From positions 1-19,496 of the forward strand of contig CAXSEF010000061.1 of NCBI GenBank assembly GCA_964236535.1: 19,496 nucleotides of DNA, given 5' to 3'. The stretch's first letter is position 1, and each line of letters starts with the position of its first letter. The notes under the pieces were generated by a model, which was not told the origin of the DNA, did not search any database, and was given only the letters and a program-made list of their open reading frames with translations. Source of the stretch: CAXSEF01 sp964236535 (lineage in GTDB: Bacteria > Pseudomonadota > Alphaproteobacteria > Acetobacterales > Acetobacteraceae). Positions 1-7,755 of the stretch are shown here, piece after piece. The translations under genes and the position numbers were made by a program.

Positions 1-100
1 CGGAGGCGTCAGGCCTTTGGCGGGTCTGCGGTCGCCCGTGCCCGCCTGGGCCAGTGGAAGGTGGGCGGAGGGAGAGCCCGGCCTTGCTGCGCCTGCAGGT
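1..100. repeat. Partial copy of dispersed intergenic repeat
   Basis: The first ~100 bases match, with many substitutions, the outer half of the repeat copy at 10103-10310 in the same orientation. Shared blocks are an aggcctttg-like stretch, 'cccgcctggg', 'gggcggaggga' and 'agcccggccttgct'. The hairpin core found in other copies is absent here, either because the window edge cuts it off or because this copy is degenerate. Seen directly by comparing the two stretches by eye. Confidence 0.6.
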
Positions 101-595
101 CGGTATCGCGGGCGGCGGCGGCGGCGCATCGGCATCCCGCTTCGTGAACGGTAGCGAGGCCTGGCAAATTTCGCGTGCCGGGCACGATCCCGCGCAGATC
201 GATACCTCCGGTTGCAGGATTGGTATAATCCAGAGCGTGTGGCAGCCTGATCGGGGCGTCGGATCGGTGCGGATGGGAAAGTACAATTGGTCAATATCTG
301 TCTAACGACACACGGATTTGCGAAGATACTAGCAGTATATACTGAGAAGAGTTCCCTGACGATTAACAGCTTGCGGCCTGGTGCCATGTCGCTACTGCGA
401 GTTGTTGCGTGAAGGTCATGGGGCGGCTTGGTCTGGACCGGCCGGATGGCGTCTGCGGCCGGGTGGTTGCTATGTCGCCGGCGCAGCCGTCGCCTTTAAC
501 GCTTGCATGTGGCGCAACCATTCGGTTAACAGACACTTGACGCATCGGCCACCGGCCTTGCCTCCGATCGCTGATGAACGAAGAGGATGCCGACG
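101..595. other. Gene-free leader upstream of the beta-roll gene
   Basis: No convincing gene is seen here; the short open frames have no recognisable sequence and no ribosome site. The stretch around 290-375 is clearly richer in A/T than its surroundings and is the likely promoter area of the gene starting at 596. From a start near 350 the transcript would carry an untranslated leader of about 245 bases. I recognise no riboswitch in it. Confidence 0.4.
326..343 (+). promoter_or_regulatory. Possible promoter -10 element inside small palindromes
   Basis: TATACT at 338-343 fits a sigma-70 -10 hexamer and lies in the only A/T-rich patch upstream of the beta-roll gene. It is the right half of a perfect 10-base palindrome (AGTATATACT, 334-343). 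It also sits beside an inverted pair, ATACT at 326-330 and AGTAT at 334-338. No good -35 hexamer lies at the usual spacing (positions 315-320 read GATTTG), so any promoter here is weak or activator-dependent. The palindromes could be an operator; this is inference. Confidence 0.3.
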
Positions 596-1936
596 ATGCC
601 GACCGTAACAGTGACGGGTGCGAACAACACCGTCCTGACCGTTCAGCTGAACGGCGTCACCAACTACACGGTCGCCCAGCAGTTCGCGGCGATGATCAAC
701 AGCGCGGCCGGCGCCGGCGTGCTGACGGCGTTCAACGTCGGGCCCACGACGACCACGCCTGCGCTGCCGGCGGGCAACGTCGGCGAGGCGGTGGTGCTGA
801 CGGCACAGCCTCCGGTGGCAATGCCGGCGGGCTACGTGTTCCTCACCGACAATGCGACGGTGCCGACGACGGTCACCGGCTCCGCCTCGGGCTTCGACGG
901 CGTGCTGAGCGGCATCGGCGGGATCAACTTCACCGGCGGCGCGGCACCGGGCGTGTTCGTGGCCGGCGGCGGGCCGAACGTGTTCAACGGCGGTTCGGGC
1001 GCGTACTACGCGACCACCGGCGACGGCGCCGACACCATCAACACCGGCGGCGGCAACGACACCGTCGACCCCGGCACCGGGGCCAACGTCGTCACCCTGG
1101 GAACCGGCACCAACATCGTGCTGTCGTCGAGCACCGACTCGATCACCGGCGGCACCGGCACCAGCACCATCTTCCTCAGCGGGGCGGGGGCGACGGTGAA
1201 CGGGGCGGGCGGGGCGCTCGACGTCGCCAGCACCGGGACGCGCGACGCGGTCACGCTGGGCTCGGGCGGCGGCACCATCTTCGGCGGCACCGGGAGCACC
1301 TACGACCTGGCCGGCGCCGCGGTGGTCATCGGCTCGGTGGGAGCGAACACCATCAACGCCGGGCTGTCGGCGGCGACGGTGTTCGCGGGCGGCGGCAACG
1401 AGCTGGTCAACGGCCCGGCGGCGGGCGGCTCGCTGCTGTTCATCGGCGGCGCGGGCAGCTCGACCGTGGTCGGCGGTGCCGCGCCGGTGACGCTGTTCGG
1501 CTCCGCCGGCGGTTCGATCACCTTTACCGGCAGCACCAGCGGCAACCTGCTCGATGCGGGCACCGGGACGCTGCTCGACGCGAGCGGCTCGACCGGCGCC
1601 GACGTCCTCGAGGGCGGGCTTGGTGCCAACACCCTTCTCGGCGGCACCGGGGCGGACACCTACGTGCTGGGGTCGGGCGCCACGACGCTGACCGGGGGCA
1701 CGACGGCCGCCAACCTGTTCGACTTCGTGGCGAGTGCCACCGGCGGGGCGACCGACGTGATCACCGACTTCAAGACGAGCGACAAGCTGGCGCTGACGGG
1801 GTATGCCGCCGACACCGCGGCGGGCGTGCTGCCGACGGCGACGGTGTCCGGCGGGTCGACCACGATCACGCTGTCGGACCAGACGAAGATCGTGTTCCAG
1901 AACTACGCGACCCTGACGAGCGGGAACTTCTCGTAG
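596..1936 (+). CDS. Glycine/aspartate-rich beta-roll (RTX-like) surface or secreted protein
   Basis: A 446-residue protein made almost wholly of Gly, Ala, Thr, Ser, Asn and Asp. From about residue 130 it carries irregular repeats of the GGxGxDxxx/GGGN type (GGGNDTV, GGTGTST, GGTGADTYV), the signature of parallel beta-rolls of RTX proteins. Near the C-terminus the DVITDFKxxDKL segment resembles the cap after RTX repeats in type I secreted proteins. Many repeats lack the Asp that would bind calcium, so the roll is degenerate. No N-terminal signal peptide is visible, which fits type I secretion, but no secretion genes lie nearby. An ATG at 587 is also in frame; I chose 596 because AGAGG at 582-586 lies 9 bases before it. 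A 12-base palindrome (1936-1947) overlaps the stop codon. The gene converges on the glycosyltransferase gene at 2169. Adhesin or surface-layer roles are guesses. Confidence 0.8.
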   Translation: MPTVTVTGANNTVLTVQLNGVTNYTVAQQFAAMINSAAGAGVLTAFNVGPTTTTPALPAGNVGEAVVLTAQPPVAMPAGYVFLTDNATVPTTVTGSASGFDGVLSGIGGINFTGGAAPGVFVAGGGPNVFNGGSGAYYATTGDGADTINTGGGNDTVDPGTGANVVTLGTGTNIVLSSSTDSITGGTGTSTIFLSGAGATVNGAGGALDVASTGTRDAVTLGSGGGTIFGGTGSTYDLAGAAVVIGSVGANTINAGLSAATVFAGGGNELVNGPAAGGSLLFIGGAGSSTVVGGAAPVTLFGSAGGSITFTGSTSGNLLDAGTGTLLDASGSTGADVLEGGLGANTLLGGTGADTYVLGSGATTLTGGTTAANLFDFVASATGGATDVITDFKTSDKLALTGYAADTAAGVLPTATVSGGSTTITLSDQTKIVFQNYATLTSGNFS

Positions 1937-1947
1937 GCCGCGCGGCC
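1936..1947. repeat. 12-base GC palindrome at the beta-roll stop codon
   Basis: GGCCGCGCGGCC is a perfect palindrome beginning at the last base of the TAG stop. It has no loop and no following T run, so it is at best a weak transcription-end signal. Confidence 0.4.
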
Positions 1948-1996
1948 ACATGACCAGGCCGGTTGCAGTGCCCTGACCGTCAAGCGAATTAAGGCT

Positions 1997-2121
1997 CCCC
2001 GGACCCGCCAAAGGCCCGAGGCCGTCAGAATCCCGTTGCTCAAGCAAATGGATTCCAAAGGCTAGGCCTTTGGCGGAGTCCAGAGGCAGAGCCTCTGGCC
2101 TTGCCTGCCTGACCGCTCAAG
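1997..2121 (+). repeat. Dispersed double-hairpin repeat, copy B
   Basis: Intergenic repeat between two convergent genes. Bases 2044-2111 are identical over all 68 positions to 11510-11577 and match the reverse complement of 10119-10186 at 66 of 68. The core holds two consecutive perfect stem-loops: 2055-2073 (arms CCAAAGGC/GCCTTTGG, loop TAG) and 2080-2098 (arms CCAGAGGC/GCCTCTGG, loop AGA). The stretch 1997-2043 is a diverged version of the outer part of the other copies, and CGCTCAAG downstream is shared too. No T run follows, so if it ends transcription it is not a classical intrinsic terminator. Confidence 0.85.
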
Positions 2122-2168
2122 CTCAAGGCTCGTCGGTACCAGGCAGATAATCCTGATGGGCTCCGCCC

Positions 2169-5100
2169 CTAGTTCCTTCCCTCCGGCAGGACCGCGCCCA
2201 GCAGCGCGAGCGCCGCCCGTTCCGGGTGCCACATCGACGCCGCGGTGACGGCGTTGCGGCGCACGGCGTCCATGTCGAGGTCCGAGGCGCCGAGGCGGCG
2301 GACGATCTCCGCGGCGGCGTCGCCGTCGCTGGTGGGCACGAGGAAGCCGTCGACGCCGTCGGTGACGAACTCGGAGGCGCCGCCGCGTTCGGGGCCGATG
2401 GCGACGAGGCCGGACGCCATGGCTTCGAGCAGGGTGAGGCCCATCGCCTGGTAGGTGGAGAGGTCGACGAACACGTCCATGGCGCGGAACAGGGCGGCGA
2501 CCTGGTCGCGGCGCAGGCGGCCGTGGTTGCGCACCGGGCCGGGGTGGCGGGCGCGCCAGGCGGCGAGGTCGGCGTCGTCGCAGCCGAACACGTGGCACTC
2601 GATGCCGCGGCCGAGGCCCTGGCCGAGGGACGCCATCATGCGCCAGGTGGCGAGCGGGCCGCGGCGTTCGCTGCTGGGGCGGACCATGGCGCAGACGCGC
2701 AGGGTGGGGCGGACCTCGTCGTAGCGCAGGCGGTCGACGGGGCGGAAGCGGTCGGTGTCGACGCTGGGGCCGATCAGCGCGGCGTCGGCGCCGGTCTCGC
2801 GCCGCACGATGTCGCGGTTCCACACGGTCTTGGTGAGCAGCAGCCGGCCGGGGTCCTGCTGGTACGACAGGCGGGCCAAAGCGTGGTCGGGGCCGAGCGG
2901 GTCGTAGAACAGCGGCTCGTAGTCCTGCACGTAGTAGGCGAGGCGCGCGGCGGTGTCGGACTGCGGGGGGAGCCAGAACGCGCTCTGGTGGGCGGTGGCG
3001 ACGACGGCGTCGAAGCGGGTCTCGCGGAGGTGGCGTTCCAGGGCCGGCTCGGATTCGAGGAAGCGCCAGGCGACCTCGGGGTAGGCGCTGCGGGCGCCGT
3101 ATTCGTTGGCCGCGAGGTTGAGCAGGGTGACGTCGACGCCCATGCGCGCGAGGGCGTGGGCTTCCTGGAGCACGACGTTGGCGCCGCCGCCCTCGGCCGC
3201 GACGGGGAGGACGAAGGCGATGCGGGCGCCGGACCAGCGGCGGCCCTGGGCGATCAGGTCCTCGCGGGCGAAGCGGTGGCCGACCCATTCGCGGGTGCCG
3301 TGCAGCGCAAGGCTGTGACGGCAGAACGCGGCGGGCTCGTCGACCATGACGCGGTGGTCGTACTTGGCGGCGAGCGCGTGGCCGGCGCGTTCGGCCAGCG
3401 CCAGGCGGCGCTGGTGGGAGAACGATTTCGACTGGGCGTGGAAGACGTAGCAGTCGTCGGCGACGCGCAGGGTCCAGCCGGCGAGGCGGGCGCGCACGCA
3501 CCAGTCGTTCTCCTCGCCGTAGCCCTCGGGGAAGCTCGCCTCGTCGAGCGGGCCGATGGCGTCGAGGGCGGCGCGGCGGATGGCGAAGCAGAAGCCGTTG
3601 ATGAACGGCAGCGCCGGGCGCACCGGGTCGCGGCCGGCGATCATGCGGCCGGCGTCGTCGATGCCGATGCCGGGGGGGAGCGGGTTGGTGGCCCAGTCGC
3701 CGCCATCGGACAGCAGGGGCACGGACTGCCAGGACGCGGTGTTGGAGAGCGGGCCGGCGACGGCGCAGCGCGGGTCGGCGTCGAAGCAGCGCTGCAGGGC
3801 GTCGAGCCAGCCGGCGGTGACCACGGTGTCGGAATTCAGCAGCACGACGATCTCGGTCCGGGCGTCCACGGCGGCGAGGCCGGCGTTGGCGGCGCGGGTG
3901 TAGCCGAGCGCCGCGTCGTGGCGGATCAGGGTGGCGCCGTCGGCCGCCGGGTGGGCGGCAAGCATGTCTCGGGTCTCGGGGGCGCTGCCGTCGTCGACCA
4001 CGACCAGCGACCAGGGCGGGCGGCCGTGCCGGGCGAGCGCGTCGAGGCAGGCGCCGGTGTCGTGCGGGGCGTCGTGCACGCAGACGACGACTGCGATCAG
4101 GCGGGGCGCGATCGGGCGGGGCGCGATCGGGCGGGGGGCGGTCGGGCCGGGCTGGTGCGGCGCCGGCCCCTGCGGGTCGGGCGGCAGGGCCGGGGGCCAG
4201 TCCAGGGTCTCGGGGCCGGCGAGGCGGCGGGGCGCGTGGCGCTGCTCGGCGAGGCGGGCGGGCAGCTGCAGGGTGAGCGTCCACCAGCCGAGGCGGAGCA
4301 GGCGGCGCAGGCCGGTGCGCGAGGACGGCAGGCGGTGCAGCACGGCGCGCAGCGGCGCGGTGAGGCGCCACGAGGTGCTGGTCTCGACGATGCGGATGTG
4401 GGTGCGCGCGGCGTGCAGCTGCTGGCCGAGTGCTGCGACCTGGGCGGCGAGCGAGTCGGTGCGGCGGCGGGCGAGGTCGAGCTGCATGGCCAGCGCCGCG
4501 GGGGCGGGCGGGCGCCGCGCGGGCGCGGCGGCCAGCGCGGCGCGGCTGGCGAGGAGCTGGGCGCGGGTGGTGAGATGGCCGCCGAGCCGGGCGTAGGCGT
4601 CGCGGATGTCGGCGGCGAGCGCGGGGTCGGCCGCGCGGAGGGCGCTCCCGGTCGCCGAGCCTCCGGTGGCGAGCACGACCAGGCCGCCGCCGTGGCGGAA
4701 GCGGAACACCTCGTGCGGGGACCAGGCGACGGGTACCGCGGTGCGCAGCAGCACGACTCCGCGCGGCGAGAGCCAGTCGAGCCGCCCGGCCAGGCGCTGC
4801 GGGTCGTCGACCAGCATCAGGTCGACCGAGCCGGGCGCGGGCGGGCGGGCGGCGGCGAGCGGCACGATGCGGCCGGCCTCGGCGTCGCTCCAGGCGTCGG
4901 GCTCGGGGTTGCCGGAGTCGGGGTTGCCGGAGTCGGGGTTGCCGGAGTCGGGGTTGCCGAGGCCGGGGGTGCCGGGGCCGGGGGCGTCGTCGGCGAGGAC
5001 CACGCAGTCGAGGCCTTCGTGGCGGGCGGCGGCAGCGAGCAGTGCGGCGAGGCCGGGGGCGCGGTGCTGGCCGGGTGCGACGGCGAGCGCGGGGCGCTCG

Positions 5101-5213
5101 GCGTGCAACAGCCAGGCGGCGAACGGCACGTGCTCCGCCCAGGCGCTGCCCATCGGCTGCGCAGGTGCGAGGAAGCTCGCCGGGGCGAGGAAACGCTGCA
5201 GGTCGTTCGACAC
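2169..5213 (-). CDS. Large multidomain glycosyltransferase (GT2 followed by GT4)
   Basis: A 1014-residue cytoplasmic protein likely to add two kinds of sugar to a surface polysaccharide. Residues 1-230 look like a worn methyltransferase-like fold (VDLMLVDD near 130-137, then SPRGVVLL) interrupted by a GNPDS repeat. Residues 240-300 form a helical linker ending in ETSTSWRLTAPLR, a phrase common before GT2 domains. The GT2 domain spans about 372-600: VVVDDGS at 404-410, LLNSDT at 458-463 as the DXD-type metal site, and EENDWCVRA at 567-575 as the catalytic acidic motif. Residues 662-1010 are a GT4-type domain (FVLPVAAEGGGANVV; GLTLLEAMASG at 925-935 followed by GGASEFV). The start is GTG at 5213-5211, with no strong ribosome site. 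It is divergent from the GT2 gene at 5279. Acceptor and sugars cannot be told from sequence. Confidence 0.9.
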   Translation of the reverse strand: MSNDLQRFLAPASFLAPAQPMGSAWAEHVPFAAWLLHAERPALAVAPGQHRAPGLAALLAAAARHEGLDCVVLADDAPGPGTPGLGNPDSGNPDSGNPDSGNPEPDAWSDAEAGRIVPLAAARPPAPGSVDLMLVDDPQRLAGRLDWLSPRGVVLLRTAVPVAWSPHEVFRFRHGGGLVVLATGGSATGSALRAADPALAADIRDAYARLGGHLTTRAQLLASRAALAAAPARRPPAPAALAMQLDLARRRTDSLAAQVAALGQQLHAARTHIRIVETSTSWRLTAPLRAVLHRLPSSRTGLRRLLRLGWWTLTLQLPARLAEQRHAPRRLAGPETLDWPPALPPDPQGPAPHQPGPTAPRPIAPRPIAPRLIAVVVCVHDAPHDTGACLDALARHGRPPWSLVVVDDGSAPETRDMLAAHPAADGATLIRHDAALGYTRAANAGLAAVDARTEIVVLLNSDTVVTAGWLDALQRCFDADPRCAVAGPLSNTASWQSVPLLSDGGDWATNPLPPGIGIDDAGRMIAGRDPVRPALPFINGFCFAIRRAALDAIGPLDEASFPEGYGEENDWCVRARLAGWTLRVADDCYVFHAQSKSFSHQRRLALAERAGHALAAKYDHRVMVDEPAAFCRHSLALHGTREWVGHRFAREDLIAQGRRWSGARIAFVLPVAAEGGGANVVLQEAHALARMGVDVTLLNLAANEYGARSAYPEVAWRFLESEPALERHLRETRFDAVVATAHQSAFWLPPQSDTAARLAYYVQDYEPLFYDPLGPDHALARLSYQQDPGRLLLTKTVWNRDIVRRETGADAALIGPSVDTDRFRPVDRLRYDEVRPTLRVCAMVRPSSERRGPLATWRMMASLGQGLGRGIECHVFGCDDADLAAWRARHPGPVRNHGRLRRDQVAALFRAMDVFVDLSTYQAMGLTLLEAMASGLVAIGPERGGASEFVTDGVDGFLVPTSDGDAAAEIVRRLGASDLDMDAVRRNAVTAASMWHPERAALALLGAVLPEGRN
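4101..4145. repeat. 15-bp tandem repeat (3 units) in the glycosyltransferase gene
   Basis: Units at 4101-4115 and 4116-4130 are identical (gcggggcgcgatcgg) and 4131-4145 is a variant. On the minus strand they encode PRPIA-like pentapeptides (residues 360-374) in the proline-rich linker directly before the first strand of the GT2 domain. Confidence 0.85.
4905..4964. repeat. 15-bp tandem repeat (4 units) in the glycosyltransferase gene
   Basis: Three identical units (ggggttgccggagtc at 4905-4919, 4920-4934, 4935-4949) and a diverged fourth (4950-4964). On the minus strand they encode GNPDS repeats near residues 84-103 of the 1014-residue protein. Copy-number change would keep the reading frame. 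Confidence 0.9.
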
Positions 5214-5244
5214 GCCAGGCGGCCCGGAAGTGGAACGCTCCTAT

Positions 5245-5264
5245 ACCGGCCGGGCCCGGCCGGT
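5245..5264. promoter_or_regulatory. Perfect 20-bp palindrome between divergent glycosyltransferase starts
   Basis: ACCGGCCGGGCCCGGCCGGT is its own reverse complement across all 20 bases. It sits in the 65-bp gap between start codons at 5213 (minus) and 5279 (plus), 31 bases from the minus start and 14 from the plus start. CTA (5241-5243) and TAG (5267-5269) extend the symmetry with small bulges. It may be a binding site for a dimeric regulator shared by both genes, or a hairpin in the leader of the plus transcript. The function is inference. Confidence 0.5.
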
Positions 5265-5278
5265 GGTAGGGGCGGGGG

Positions 5279-7492
5279 GTGGAGACGATCCTGCCCGATC
5301 CCGGCCCTGACGCCGCGACCGACGCCAAGCCGGATGCGGCGCCTGGCGGCGCGCGCCGGTCGGGACCGACGTCTCGGGGACGGCACGCGTTCACGCTGCG
5401 GCTGGAGGCGGCGGGCGCGGCGGCGTGGCGCGCCGAGCTGCCGGGGGCCGCGCGCGGGCGCTGGTGCCGGCTGGCGGTGCCGGGGGTCGCGGGGGCGCTG
5501 CGCCTGACACTGGTGGACGAGGCGCGCGGGCACCGGGTGCGCGAGCTGTTCCTGCGGCGCTCGCGGCTGCGGCCGCAGGTGCTGCAGGCGCTGCTGCACG
5601 TGCCGGGCGAGGCGCGGGCGCTGCGGCTGGACGGGTTCGGGCCGGGATGGCCGGGCGGCGTGGGGGGGGCGCCGACGGCGCGGCTGCGGGTGCTGTCGCG
5701 GGCGGAGGCGGCGCTGCGGCTGCTGGCGGGGGTCGGGCGGCTGGCGCCGGCGCTGCGCGGCTCGCCGCTGGGGCTTGCCGGGCGGCTGCGCGCGACGCTG
5801 GGCCGTGCGCCTGCGGGCGCGCGTCCGGACTATGCGGCGTGGGTGCGGCTCTACGACCGGCGGGGCGAGGCGGACCGGGCGGCGCTGCTGCGGCTGGGTG
5901 CGGGCGCGCCGCCGATCCGGGTCGTGGTGCTGGGCGGCGGAGCGGCGCTGCGGGCGAGCCTCGATGCGCTGGCGGCGCAGTGGCGGCCGGCCGAGGCCGT
6001 CGCCGTAAACGCGATGCCGCCGGATGATGCGATGGCCGGGGCGACGGCTGTTGCGACGGCCGGGGCGGCGGCCGGGGCCGCGGGCTACGTGGCGATCCTG
6101 CAGGCGGGCGAGGTGCTGGCGGCGCACGCCCTGGCGCTGGTGGCGGGGGCGCTGGTGGCGGGGGCGCTGGCAGGGGGCGTGGCGGCGGACGTGGTGTATG
6201 CCGACGAGGACCGGCTGCGCGGCGACGGCAGCCGCGACGCGCCGGTGTTCAGGCCGGCGGCGGGCGAGGCGCTGCTGCTGTCCGGGCTGCTGACGCGCGG
6301 ACTGGTGCTGGTGCGCGCGGGGCTGCTGCGCCAGGCGGGCGGGCTGGGGGGCTGGGCGGACGACTGGGTGGCGGAGGGCGCGGAGGCGGTGCGGCTGCGG
6401 CTGTGGCTGCGCGCCGGGCCCGGCGCGGTGGCGCTGCACCTGCCGTTCGTGCTGACGCACCGGTGCGCGGACGCGGCTGCCGCGCCGGCGGCGGTGCTGG
6501 CCGGGATCGTGCAGGCGCACCTGGGCGCGCGCGGCGACGTCGCGGCGGACGTGCCGCTGCGGGTGCGGCGGCGGCCGCTGCGGGCGGGCTCGATCAGCGT
6601 GCTGGTGCCGTCGGCGTGTCGTTCGCGCCACGTGCCGGCCTGCCTGGCGCGGGTGCTGGCCGACACCGCGCAGCCGATCGCCGAGGTGCTGGTCGCGGTG
6701 TCGCGCGTCGATGCGTCCGACCGGCGGCAGGCGGCGGTGCTGCGCCGGGTGGCGGCGCTGCCGCGGGTGCGGGTGCTCGACTTCGGGCTCGACGGGTTCA
6801 ACTACGCGCGGGTGAACAACCTGGCGGCGGCGCAGGCGCAGGGCGACATGCTGCTGCTGCTCAACGACGACGTGGCGCCGTTGCGGCCGCGCGAGGCGGC
6901 GCACGGGCGGGCGTGGCTCGGCGTGATGGCGGCGCATCTGGAGGATGCGGGCGTGGGCGCGGTGGGGGCGCGGCTGCTGTACGGCGACGGGCGGGTGCAG
7001 CATGGCGGGGTGGTGCTGGGCCTGGGCGGGCTCGCCGAGCATGCCGACCGGCTGCGGGCGCGGGGCGATCCCGGGCCGCACGGGCTGTGCCGGGTGGACC
7101 GCGAGATGTCGGCGGTGACCGCGGCGTGCCTGCTGCTGCGCCGTGCGACCTGGGCGGCGCTGGGCGGCATGGACGAGCGGTTCGCGGTGGCGCTGAACGA
7201 CGTCGATTTGTGCCTGCGGCTGCGCGGGCTGGGCCTGGGCGTGCGGCAGGCGAACACCGCCGAGCTGTACCACTACGAGTCGCTGTCGCTGGGGCGGCAC
7301 TATGCGGGCGCGCGGGCCGGGCTGGAGGCGCGCGAGGTGCGGCTGCTGCGCGCGCTGCACGGGGCGGCGCTGGCGGCGGACCCGTTCCACAGCGCGAACC
7401 TGTCGCTGGAGCCCGGGGCTGCGGACCGGCCGGCGTTCCCGCCGCGGGCGGACGAGTCGGGACTGTGGCCCGAGGGCGTGGAGCGGGGGTAG
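5279..7492 (+). CDS. GT2-family glycosyltransferase with degenerate first catalytic half
   Basis: A 737-residue protein for surface glycan synthesis. Residues 35-120 form a beta-rich N-terminal domain. The phrase PDYAAWVRLYD (183-193) normally precedes the first GT2 domain in this architecture. That first domain (about 212-395) keeps DVVYADEDRL (304-313) but its nucleotide-binding strand has lost the usual DDGS motif, so it is probably not catalytic. The second GT2 domain (438-680) is intact: ISVLVPS, FNYARVNN (507-514), LLLNDDV with the metal-binding Asp pair (526-532), ARLLYGDGRVQHGGV (564-578), LNDVDLCLR (639-647), and YHYESLSLGRH (664-674). The start is GTG at 5279 behind a G-rich stretch that can serve as ribosome site. 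A 15-bp repeat (6134-6178) encodes ALVAG units. Base composition is extreme even for this window. It is probably regulated together with the divergent gene at 5213. Confidence 0.88.
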   Translation: METILPDPGPDAATDAKPDAAPGGARRSGPTSRGRHAFTLRLEAAGAAAWRAELPGAARGRWCRLAVPGVAGALRLTLVDEARGHRVRELFLRRSRLRPQVLQALLHVPGEARALRLDGFGPGWPGGVGGAPTARLRVLSRAEAALRLLAGVGRLAPALRGSPLGLAGRLRATLGRAPAGARPDYAAWVRLYDRRGEADRAALLRLGAGAPPIRVVVLGGGAALRASLDALAAQWRPAEAVAVNAMPPDDAMAGATAVATAGAAAGAAGYVAILQAGEVLAAHALALVAGALVAGALAGGVAADVVYADEDRLRGDGSRDAPVFRPAAGEALLLSGLLTRGLVLVRAGLLRQAGGLGGWADDWVAEGAEAVRLRLWLRAGPGAVALHLPFVLTHRCADAAAAPAAVLAGIVQAHLGARGDVAADVPLRVRRRPLRAGSISVLVPSACRSRHVPACLARVLADTAQPIAEVLVAVSRVDASDRRQAAVLRRVAALPRVRVLDFGLDGFNYARVNNLAAAQAQGDMLLLLNDDVAPLRPREAAHGRAWLGVMAAHLEDAGVGAVGARLLYGDGRVQHGGVVLGLGGLAEHADRLRARGDPGPHGLCRVDREMSAVTAACLLLRRATWAALGGMDERFAVALNDVDLCLRLRGLGLGVRQANTAELYHYESLSLGRHYAGARAGLEAREVRLLRALHGAALAADPFHSANLSLEPGAADRPAFPPRADESGLWPEGVERG
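6134..6178. repeat. 15-bp tandem repeat in the GT2 gene
   Basis: Two identical units (gcgctggtggcgggg at 6134-6148 and 6149-6163) and a shortened, diverged third. They encode Ala-Leu-Val-Ala-Gly units inside the degenerate first glycosyltransferase half. Confidence 0.7.
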
Positions 7493-7510
7493 GGGGCGAG
7501 GAGGGCGAGG

Positions 7511-7555
7511 CAAGGGGGGCTGCCCCTTGACCCCGTCAAAGGCGGAGCCTTTGAC
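7511..7555 (+). terminator. Tandem stem-loops after the GT2 gene
   Basis: Two perfect hairpins begin 18 bases after the stop codon. The first has 7-bp arms (CAAGGGG 7511-7517, CCCCTTG 7523-7529) and a 5-base loop. The second has 9-bp arms (GTCAAAGGC 7535-7543, GCCTTTGAC 7547-7555) and loop GGA. The position is right for ending transcription, but no T run follows. The second stem resembles the first stem of the dispersed repeat family. Confidence 0.5.
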
Positions 7556-7689
7556 ATCCCTCTGCCCAGAAGCGTGTCGCGTGACGCCCGAAGTTGTCGC
7601 CTGCCGTGGCTTCCTGCGCGCCCGTTGCCATGCCCCCGGGGCATCAAGCCGTTCCGGCGTTAGACTCGCTGCAGCGCGTCTCGCGACCG

Positions 7690-7755
7690 GCTCAAGCAGA
7701 AGGGGTCTGGGGCCTAAGGCCCCGGCGGGTCCAGGGCAGAGCCCCGGCCTTGCTT
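7690..7755 (+). repeat. Dispersed double-hairpin repeat, diverged copy D
   Basis: Same order of parts as copies B and F: ctcaagcag, hairpin, gggtccag, hairpin with loop AGA, then ccttgc. Hairpin 1 is GGGGCC/GGCCCC with loop TAA (7709-7723), where the other copies have CCAAAGGC/GCCTTTGG. Hairpin 2 (7731-7747) pairs six of seven positions around AGA. The stem sequences differ from other copies on both sides at once, so pairing is kept. Confidence 0.65.

Noticed and set aside
2044..2111. The same peptide (RQGQRLCLWTPPKA) appearing at the ends of several open frames near 2.1, 10.1 and 11.5 kb
   Set aside because: It is only the translation of the dispersed hairpin repeat, which lies outside real genes.
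2226..5507. A 1093-codon open frame on the plus strand opposite the large glycosyltransferase gene
   Set aside because: It mirrors a gene with clear family motifs, its residues are Gly/Ala/Val/Arg/Glu-rich without motifs, and long antisense frames are expected at this GC content.
4817..7513. An 898-codon minus-strand frame opposite the GT2 gene
   Set aside because: Arg/Pro/Gln/His-rich low-complexity translation typical of antisense to GC-rich genes.
7551..7556. A perfect TTGACA hexamer upstream of the phosphoesterase
   Set aside because: No -10-like element at 16-18 bases; the hexamer is mostly the arm of a hairpin after the previous gene.
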